From Fischerella thermalis PCC 7521 (GTDB lineage Bacteria; Cyanobacteriota; Cyanobacteriia; Cyanobacteriales; Nostocaceae), in NCBI RefSeq assembly GCF_000317225.1, contig NZ_AJLL01000075.1, positions 1-37,992 on the forward strand: a stretch of DNA of 37,992 nt. The letters run 5' to 3'. The first letter of the stretch is position 1; each line of letters begins with the position of its first letter. The position numbers and the translations under genes are program-made. Below, one piece after another: positions 32,511 to 37,992 of this stretch. Under the pieces are notes generated by a model that did not search any database, was not told the DNA's origin, and was given only the letters and a program-made list of their open reading frames with translations.

Positions 32511-34013
32511 ATGATAGAAATTAAACAGTTTAGTTCGGCGTTTCTTCCTAGCGCGAAATCTGATGAATACCTACCTAACATTGGTATTTGGACGCGACTA
32601 GGAGGATTTTTTCTGGTGGGGGTGGTAGGGGTGGCTGTGAGTGTTGCGGCTTTGACAAGATATCATCAAACAGTGAAAGCACCAGGAACTGTGCGCCCGG
32701 CTGGTGAACTACGCATAGTTCAGGCGGCGATGCAAGGAACAGTGAAAAAAACATTTGTGAGGGAAAATCAGCTTGTCCAACAAGGTGAACCTCTCGTAAT
32801 TATTGATGACACCCAGTTACAAACTAAAAAAAGTCAACTGCAAGGGAATATTCAAAAATATCAGCTACAACTCACCCAAATCAATGCTCAAATACTTGCT
32901 TTAGATCAGCAAATTGCTACGGAAAATCAACGCGGTGAACGTGTGATATCCTCAGCTAAAGCTGAACTCAATTTGACACAACGGGAGTATGCAGATCGAA
33001 AAATTGCTGTGAGTAGTGAATGGCAAGAAGCCGAAGCTAATATTAACATTGCTCAAAATGAATTGCAGCGAGCGCAAGCTGATTTCAAATCAATTCAAGC
33101 TAATCTCAAAAGTGCAGAAGCTGCATACAAAGCCGCAATTGTCAAGCGCGATCGCTATCAAATCATCGCTCAATCTGGCTCGATTTCCCAAAACCAACTA
33201 GAAGAAGTACAACTAGCCGCGACTCAGCAAGCACAAGTTTTAGAATCACAAAAAGCCACACTAGAAAGTCAAAAACAAGTCATTCAACAAAAACAACAAG
33301 CTTTAACAGCCGCAATCGCTAGACGTGCGAAAGCTGCTTCTGCATTGAATCCCAGTAATGCAGTGATAGAAATTGCCCAAGATAAAATTGCCACGGAACA
33401 AGCTAGTAAACAAAATAATTTAGCTCGTTTACGCCAAGAAAAACAAAGTTTATTACAGCGTCAAACGGAAATTAAAGACACAATTAATAATACAGAAAAA
33501 GAACTAAAACAGATTTTATCGGATATTCAAAAAACTATTATTCGGGCTTCAGCTACAGGCAATATTTTCAAGTTAGAACTGCGAAACCCCGGACAGGTGG
33601 TACAGTTGGGACAGGCGATCGCTCATATCGCCCCCAAAAACACGCCTTTAATAATTAAAGCCCGTGTTGCATCTGCTGACATTGGTAAAGTACGGATTTG
33701 TCGATTAGAAAAAATTGCAGATTGTCAACAAGGTAAAGTACAAATCCGATTTTCTGCTTATCCCTATCCTGATTACGGCACACTTAAAGGTGCTGTGAGA
33801 GAAATTACTGCCGATGCAATTACTACAGCAAATAACTCATCAATACCTGCCTATTATGATGTGACAATTGAACCAGAAGTAAATTATTTGCAAAATAATT
33901 TGCAAAAGTATTATATTCAAGCAGGTATGGAAGTCACAACAGACATACTTGCTCAAGAAGAAACTTTATTAACATTCATTCTCAGAAAAACTAGATTACT
34001 TACTAATTTATAG
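32511..34013 (+). CDS. HlyD-family periplasmic adaptor of the exporter
   Basis: A 500-residue membrane-fusion protein from the ATG at 32511. A short cytoplasmic N-terminus is followed by one membrane helix (GGFFLVGVVGVAVSVAALT, about 30-50), a split biotinyl-lipoyl-like domain (GTVRPAGELRIVQAAMQGTV...LVQQGEPLVIIDD and IIRASATGNIFKL), a long alpha-helical coiled coil rich in Gln/Lys (about 105-330) and a C-terminal beta-barrel (IIKARVASADIGKV). Such proteins bridge inner-membrane ABC exporters to TolC-type channels in Gram-negative cells. Placement just after lanA and beside lanT indicates it serves lanthipeptide export. No TolC gene is in the window. Confidence 0.9.
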   Translation: MIEIKQFSSAFLPSAKSDEYLPNIGIWTRLGGFFLVGVVGVAVSVAALTRYHQTVKAPGTVRPAGELRIVQAAMQGTVKKTFVRENQLVQQGEPLVIIDDTQLQTKKSQLQGNIQKYQLQLTQINAQILALDQQIATENQRGERVISSAKAELNLTQREYADRKIAVSSEWQEAEANINIAQNELQRAQADFKSIQANLKSAEAAYKAAIVKRDRYQIIAQSGSISQNQLEEVQLAATQQAQVLESQKATLESQKQVIQQKQQALTAAIARRAKAASALNPSNAVIEIAQDKIATEQASKQNNLARLRQEKQSLLQRQTEIKDTINNTEKELKQILSDIQKTIIRASATGNIFKLELRNPGQVVQLGQAIAHIAPKNTPLIIKARVASADIGKVRICRLEKIADCQQGKVQIRFSAYPYPDYGTLKGAVREITADAITTANNSSIPAYYDVTIEPEVNYLQNNLQKYYIQAGMEVTTDILAQEETLLTFILRKTRLLTNL

Positions 34014-34603
34014 AATTTATCCAACTTCAGATATAAACTAATCGTTTACTAGTTAGGAAAACCTAGCCTTCAGAATCATAATTTTTAAAATTTAATATCC
34101 ACAGATACAGAAAAAATGATTGTAAACATGGCGCACACTTCCTGTATGGGATAGATCGTTTACCATTGATATTTCCAATTGGGATTGAAAGTAGTTACCG
34201 TATGAAAAACCAGTGCCGAATCAAAACTACTATTAAAAATCCCTCCATCCGGCTTCTATTTTTTGGTTTAGCTTTTTTTAATTATTAATGTTTGGATTTA
34301 TCTGTTATGGCATTATGTCAGCCGTTTAAAAAGAAGTACCAAGCAAGTTTTTTCTCATCTATTTACCCTCAAACAGATGCTTGAATTTTTACGCCAAGTT
34401 CTAGACCACAACTATGGGGTAGCCCGTGAAGTTTATTTACCACCCGGCTGAGTTTGCTTAATTTTTGGGCTTTATTAATAAGCTAGTCTTATATTTTGTC
34501 TACAGCAATCAGCTTTTTAGATTAACCAAAGAAACTGTATCATAGACTACTATTTTTTAGCGATCGCAAAAGTTTTCGGTCTACTGAATTTAATCATGTT
34601 CTA
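34014..34603. other. intergenic region after the lanthipeptide cluster
   Basis: 590 bases between the HlyD gene (+) and the cobK stop (-). AT-rich; it contains a possible small or remnant frame (34272-34451), a GGGATTGAAAG stretch at about 34181-34191 with no repeats around it, and a HIP1 site near 34560. No terminator is obvious. Confidence 0.5.
34272..34451 (+). pseudogene. possible gene remnant or small protein
   Basis: A 59-codon open stretch follows a TAG at 34269-34271, without a good start until the ATG at 34377, which would give 24 residues (MLEFLRQVLDHNYGVAREVY plus LPPG). The full stretch reads hydrophobic (IINVWIYLLWHYV), then basic (RLKRSTKQ), then helical, and looks more protein-like than random spacer. 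I do not recognise it. Confidence 0.25.
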
Positions 34604-35347
34604 TTAGCACACCTGGTTAATTAACCACTGCATCGCACTTTCCACATCGCTGACTTTCTCTGCGGGCGGAGTGGGTGGACGCTTCACCATCACCACCTTT
34701 ACCCCTAATTCTCGTGCCGCGATTATTTTGGCATAAGTAGCATCACCACCGCTATTCTTACTTACCAAAGTATCAATCTGATGTTCAATTAACAACTGAC
34801 GTTCATTATCTAGAGCAAAAGGGCCGCGATCGCACAATATTATCCCTGGTGGTACTAATGCATCAGGCGCGGGTGGATCAATCAACCGCATCAAAAACCA
34901 AATACCGTCCAAGCTAGCAAAAGGCGCAAGTTGCTGTCTACCAATAGTCAAGAATACCCGTTTGGCAAATTCAGGTAACACACTAGCAGCAACTTCCACG
35001 CTATCAACCTCAATCCACTCATCTCCAGGAACTTGTAGCCACATCGGACGAATAAACATTAAATGAGGAATATCACACCTTGCAGCAGCAGTCGCCGCAT
35101 TCCAAGAAATCTGTGCTGCAAAGGGATGAGTCGCATCAATGAGCAAATCTATTTTTGCTTCACGCAGATATGTAACTAAACCCGCTTCACCACCAAAACC
35201 ACCAAAGCGCACCATTCCTGTAGGTAATTGTGGATTACGAGTGCGACCTGCTAAAGATGTAATCACTTCTATTTGCTCAATCACCGAGGCTTTAGCCGCT
35301 AACTCCGCAGCATCACCCGTTCCACCAAGAATAAGCAAACGTTTCAT
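34604..35347 (-). CDS. cobK: precorrin-6A/cobalt-precorrin-6A reductase
   Basis: A 247-residue NADPH-dependent reductase of the corrin ring pathway (CobK/CbiJ). The N-terminal Rossmann loop reads RLLILGGTGDAAELA (residues 3-17), followed by VRFGGFGGEAGLVTYL and the family motif IDATHPFAAQISWNA (91-105). FLTIGRQQLAPFA and SKNSGGDATYAKIIAARELG in the C-terminal half are also typical. Its ATG overlaps the stop of the small frame at 35344-35583 by an ATGA, suggesting translational coupling. cbiD, another corrin-pathway gene, lies upstream on the same strand, separated by repeat DNA. Confidence 0.92.
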   Translation of the reverse strand: MKRLLILGGTGDAAELAAKASVIEQIEVITSLAGRTRNPQLPTGMVRFGGFGGEAGLVTYLREAKIDLLIDATHPFAAQISWNAATAAARCDIPHLMFIRPMWLQVPGDEWIEVDSVEVAASVLPEFAKRVFLTIGRQQLAPFASLDGIWFLMRLIDPPAPDALVPPGIILCDRGPFALDNERQLLIEHQIDTLVSKNSGGDATYAKIIAARELGVKVVMVKRPPTPPAEKVSDVESAMQWLINQVC

Positions 35348-35583
35348 TTGACGCTCTCCTCACTATAAGTGAGGAGATTCACAACTTCGACGATCGTGCC
35401 ATTGTTGTTATCTTGAAAAAACAGATCCAACTGAGTTCCCAAGTTCCCAGGCACACCACGTTTGCTCTTGAGAGCTTTGTGTTGTCTCCTTTTAGACCCT
35501 GTTGATTCAGGTTTGGGCGTTTCAAACAGTTTGACAACCTGCACCTGTTTTGGACGTAGCTTGTAGACGTAACCTAAGAGCAA
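35344..35583 (-). CDS. small basic protein of unknown function, overlapping cobK
   Basis: A 79-residue frame starting at a TTG preceded by AGGAAAAAG and ending in an ATGA overlap with cobK. It is basic in the middle (KPESTGSKRRQHKALKSKRG) and ends TQLDLFFQDNNNGTIVEVVNLLTYSEE. The first residues (MLLGYVYKLRP) faintly recall TnpB N-termini, but nothing after them does. The four-base overlap suggests it is a real translated leader gene, but no ATG exists and I do not recognise the protein. Confidence 0.4.
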   Translation of the reverse strand: MLLGYVYKLRPKQVQVVKLFETPKPESTGSKRRQHKALKSKRGVPGNLGTQLDLFFQDNNNGTIVEVVNLLTYSEESVK

Positions 35584-35648
35584 ACTTTTTCCTTTGTCGT
35601 AGATAGTAGTATTATTATCTACAGTAAAATATACCAGAAAAAAATAAA

Positions 35649-35757
35649 TGGTTGGTTGTTAGTAGTTAGTGGTTAGTAGTTAGTGGTTAGTAGCTGTTTA
35701 CTACTCCTCACACCCCATCACCCCTACCCTACGGGAAGCCGCGCAGAGCGCGTCTAC
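35649..35757. repeat. composite of heptamer, C-rich and GCGCAGAGCGCG repeats
   Basis: GTTAGTAGTTAGTGGTTAGTA heptamers are followed by CTACTCCTCACACCCCATCA and CTACGGGAAGCCGCGCAGAG, an iterated GC-rich repeat with a GCGC...GCGC hairpin core. It separates cbiD from the downstream cobK unit. Confidence 0.65.
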
Positions 35758-35763
35758 ACCCCA

Positions 35764-36846
35764 TCACCCCACCACTCTCCCCAGTAATTCCGTCGCTTGC
35801 GAATCTTGACTGATAATTTCACCTTTACGATCAAACAATACAGTACCAACTTTTAAGGTGACATTTGCGTATTTCTGCACGTAAGCTGTGGCTTTCTGAC
35901 TAATTTTTTCAGCCAGTTTCCCAAATACTAATTCTGACAATCCCAGTTCGAGCAATTTTTTGTGTGCAGCATCAGCGGTTTTAGCTTGCAAAACAGCACC
36001 TACAGCCTGTAAATTCCCACCAACAGCAACCACAGCAGCGCTGATGATTTCTAATTTGGCATCTGCTAAATGACTGGAAGTATTGAAAATACCCCCTGCT
36101 AGCTTAATTAGTTTGCCCTGATATCCCAACAATAAAACAGAATTAGCATGGTATAGTCCAGCTTCTACAAGCATGGCACCAATCCAATTACCAGTTTGTG
36201 CGATCGCTGATTCTGGTATGCCTAAACGTTGAGCTACTTGCATCCCATTGCTACCAATACAAAATACTAAGTCCGTACAATCCCTGATTTTCGTTTGCAA
36301 TGACTGTCGAAATTCTTCTAGATGATCAGCCGCAGATAGAGGTTGAGAAATGCCACTAGTTCCCAACAATGAAAGTCCTTCTAAAATGCCAAAAGCTTCA
36401 TTGGAGGTGCGTTGTGCCAATTGGCGACCTTCGGGAAGAATAATTGATACTGTGACTGTTTGCTCAGGAGGAATCAAAGGTAGTAAATTGGCATCAAATA
36501 GGCGACGAGCGTAGCTGTAAATTGCTGCTTCTCCAGAAGCTGTTTTTCCCAAACCTTCGCCTGCTTCCAAAACCAAAGCTTGAGACTGTCGCTGTGACAA
36601 CCTCACCCAAGCCCAAATAGGTGTATTCCTAGTTAAATCTAGGTTATCCCCAGGATCACTGAGCGTAATAGCTAGGGCGCTGTGTGATTCTAGCCTTGCT
36701 ACCTGAGAAATGGGAATTTCTGCTATTCCAGGTAACAGATCAATCTCAACGGATACCTGTGAATCTATTTTGCTACTTAGATGCAACAAAGCAGCCTTAG
36801 CAGCAGCCACAGCAAATACTGGTAAAGTGTAACCTGTGCGAGCCAT
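35764..36846 (-). CDS. cbiD: cobalt-precorrin-5B C1-methyltransferase
   Basis: A 360-residue enzyme of the corrin ring pathway that adds a methyl group at C1 using SAM. The N-terminal RTGYTLPVFAVAAAKAALL matches the family's GYTTGTCAAAAAKAA block in a diverged form. Later blocks include GEGLGKTASGEAAIYSYARR, GLSLLGTSGISQPLS (a conserved TG-I-x-x-P segment), DLVFCIGSNGMQVAQRLG, QTGNWIGAMLVEAGLY and LLGYQGKLIKLAGGIFNTSSHLADA. Length is normal. The ATG sits at the edge of a duplicated hairpin repeat and has no Shine-Dalgarno. It probably functions with cobK about 400 bases downstream on the same strand. Confidence 0.92.
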   Translation of the reverse strand: MARTGYTLPVFAVAAAKAALLHLSSKIDSQVSVEIDLLPGIAEIPISQVARLESHSALAITLSDPGDNLDLTRNTPIWAWVRLSQRQSQALVLEAGEGLGKTASGEAAIYSYARRLFDANLLPLIPPEQTVTVSIILPEGRQLAQRTSNEAFGILEGLSLLGTSGISQPLSAADHLEEFRQSLQTKIRDCTDLVFCIGSNGMQVAQRLGIPESAIAQTGNWIGAMLVEAGLYHANSVLLLGYQGKLIKLAGGIFNTSSHLADAKLEIISAAVVAVGGNLQAVGAVLQAKTADAAHKKLLELGLSELVFGKLAEKISQKATAYVQKYANVTLKVGTVLFDRKGEIISQDSQATELLGRVVG

Positions 36847-36971
36847 AAGTATGTAGTGAGGACTTAGTCCTATAAATATTAAGCACTAAAGTACCTACTA
36901 CGAACAACCGTAAGTATGTAGTGAGGACTTTAGTCCTATAAATATTAAGCACTAAAGTACCTACTACGAAC
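36846..36971. repeat. duplicated 60-bp hairpin repeat at the cbiD start
   Basis: Two copies (36846-36905 and 36911-36971) differ by one T. Each contains GTAGTGAGGACTTTAGTCCT and AGCACTAAAGTACCTACTAC, which pair imperfectly. The first copy begins at the cbiD start codon, so the cbiD leader consists of this repeat. Confidence 0.9.
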
Positions 36972-37277
36972 ACACCAACATTATTAGGGGCGTTTGACTC
37001 CTGTAAGTTTTAAACTGAAACTGAACTAGGTTGAGATTGATTAGATAACTTAGCTAACTGACGACCTGAGCAAGATTTCCAATTTCCTTTACCGTATGCA
37101 TATCCAGCAATCAATGGTAAAGCCAAAGTTGCTTCAGCCAAGTCTCCTGAGCGCACGGCTCTTTCTTTATGCTGGGAAAAGAGTCCACTGCACTCTGCCT
37201 CGTCTACACACTTCCCCACTCTCCCCATCTCCCCTAATATTTACTTGTAAGTTAAATCAGCTTTTCAGGAGTTGGGA
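36847..37277. other. divergent intergenic region between cbiD and rpiA
   Basis: The left 125 bases are the duplicated repeat. The rest, up to the rpiA Shine-Dalgarno, contains a pyrimidine-rich stretch (37205-37236) and a 72-codon reverse frame at 37010-37228 that I cannot support as a gene. Confidence 0.5.
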
Positions 37278-37988
37278 ATGACAGCAGCAACAGACCCCGT
37301 AAAATTGATGAAGCAAAAAGTTGGTAAAGCCGCCGCCGACTTAGTAAAGTCAGGTTCTATTGTCGGTTTAGGTACAGGTTCAACCACAGCTTTTGCAATT
37401 CAATATATTGGAGAACGTCTCAAGTCGGGCGAACTCAAAGATATTGTTGGTGTTCCCACTTCTTTTCAAGCAGAAGTGCTGGCGAAGGAATACGGTATTC
37501 CGCTAACCACTTTAGATGCAATTGATCACATCGATATTGCTATTGATGGTGCTGATGAGGTCGATCCCCAGAAGAATTTAATCAAAGGTGGTGGTGCTGC
37601 ACATACTCGCGAAAAAGTTGTAGATTACCTGGCAGATCAGTTTATTGTCGTTGTGGATGGTGGTAAGTTAGTCGATCGCTTAGGTTCAGTTTTCGCTGTA
37701 CCAGTGGAAGTCATACCAATGGCTGTTACACCTGTAATGCGCGCCGTTGCAAAACTTGGCGGGAAACCAGAACTGCGAATGGGTGTGAAAAAAGCAGGGC
37801 CTGTGATCACAGACCAAGGCAATATGGTGATAGACGTCAAATTTGACTCTATTGATGATCCAGTGAACCTCGAAAAAACATTGAATAATATTCCTGGTGT
37901 TTTGGAAAATGGCATTTTTGTTAATTGTGCAGATCGCGTTTTGATTGGCGAAGTCAAAGATGGTCAACCTGTAGTACGGGAAATGTAA
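37278..37988 (+). CDS. rpiA: ribose-5-phosphate isomerase A
   Basis: A 236-residue cytosolic enzyme interconverting ribose 5-phosphate and ribulose 5-phosphate, used in the Calvin cycle and the oxidative pentose phosphate pathway. AGGAG (37267-37271) lies 6 bases before the ATG at 37278, which decides the start over an in-frame TTG at 37272. Diagnostic motifs are [12 protein letters not shown] (phosphate binding), [10 protein letters not shown] (catalytic Asp), [12 protein letters not shown] and ILPVEV-type [10 protein letters not shown]. The gene is complete and ends four bases before the window edge. Confidence 0.96.
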   Translation: MTAATDPVKLMKQKVGKAAADLVKSGSIVGLGTGSTTAFAIQYIGERLKSGELKDIVGVPTSFQAEVLAKEYGIPLTTLDAIDHIDIAIDGADEVDPQKNLIKGGGAAHTREKVVDYLADQFIVVVDGGKLVDRLGSVFAVPVEVIPMAVTPVMRAVAKLGGKPELRMGVKKAGPVITDQGNMVIDVKFDSIDDPVNLEKTLNNIPGVLENGIFVNCADRVLIGEVKDGQPVVREM

Positions 37989-37992
37989 ACAT

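Noticed and set aside
34176-34195. CCAATTGGGATTGAAAG resembles the end of some cyanobacterial CRISPR repeats.
   Set aside because: Only one copy exists, with no regularly spaced repeats and no cas genes.
35701-35715. The Yfr1 core ACTCCTCACAC appears at about 35704 (and its reverse complement at about 4452).
   Set aside because: Both lie in C-rich low-complexity spacer repeats without the flanking stem-loops of the Yfr1 small RNA; coincidence is likely.
37010-37228. 72-codon reverse frame between cbiD and rpiA.
   Set aside because: GTG/ATG context is poor, part of it is low-complexity spacer, and no family features were seen; a decayed gene end cannot be excluded.

Overview
The window looks like a filamentous, probably heterocyst-forming cyanobacterium (Nostocales). 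More than thirty copies of the HIP1 octamer GCGATCGC are scattered through it. Intergenic DNA is full of Nostoc-style short repeats (heptamer runs such as CAACTAA, palindromes built on GTAGAGACG, GGTAAT runs). Several families are typically cyanobacterial: a group 2 sigma factor, an SLH-OprB porin, DUF1517 and zinc-ribbon Ser/Thr kinases with an HRDISPDN loop. No tRNA, rRNA, CRISPR array or complete insertion sequence was recognised.

Layout. 1-4.4 kb: the end of a small acidic protein, a DUF1517 membrane protein (-), a family 4 glycosyltransferase with a transposase scrap at its 3' end, and a small secreted protein. 4.5-11 kb: a PaaK-like adenylate-forming enzyme (-), two tandem paralogous Ser/Thr kinases (the second broken by a repeat insertion) and a Uma2 nuclease-fold protein. 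11.3-12.8 kb: a polyamine operon, SAM decarboxylase followed by an aminopropyltransferase whose motifs match thermospermine synthase (ACL5) better than ordinary SpeE. 13-16.4 kb: a group 2 sigma factor behind a 1.1 kb leader region, and a secreted protein of unknown function. 17-20 kb: squalene-hopene cyclase and a squalene/phytoene synthase family gene (hopanoid synthesis). 20.3-24.3 kb: small proteins, an SLH/glycosidase-like protein and a VanX-like D,D-dipeptidase. 34.6-38 kb: cobalamin genes cobK and cbiD, then rpiA.

The most notable region is 24.8-34.0 kb. An SLH-OprB iron-type porin (-) and a class II lanthipeptide synthetase lanM (+) diverge from a shared interval holding a near-perfect Fur box (18 of 19 positions). 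lanM is followed by a C39-peptidase ABC exporter (lanT), a mersacidin/lichenicidin-type precursor gene (lanA) and a HlyD adaptor. A second Fur-like palindrome overlaps the -10 of a good promoter that starts inside the lanT stop codon and reads into lanA. The cluster therefore looks like an iron-starvation-controlled lanthipeptide system. lanM carries one in-frame TAA, so it is either two polypeptides, a fresh pseudogene, a readthrough gene or a sequence error.

Two intrinsic terminators with no gene in front of them (16768 on +, about 21203 on -) suggest unannotated small RNAs. Several genes have been altered by repeats: the second kinase, the C-terminal half of LanM, the lanM 3' end and the cbiD leader.
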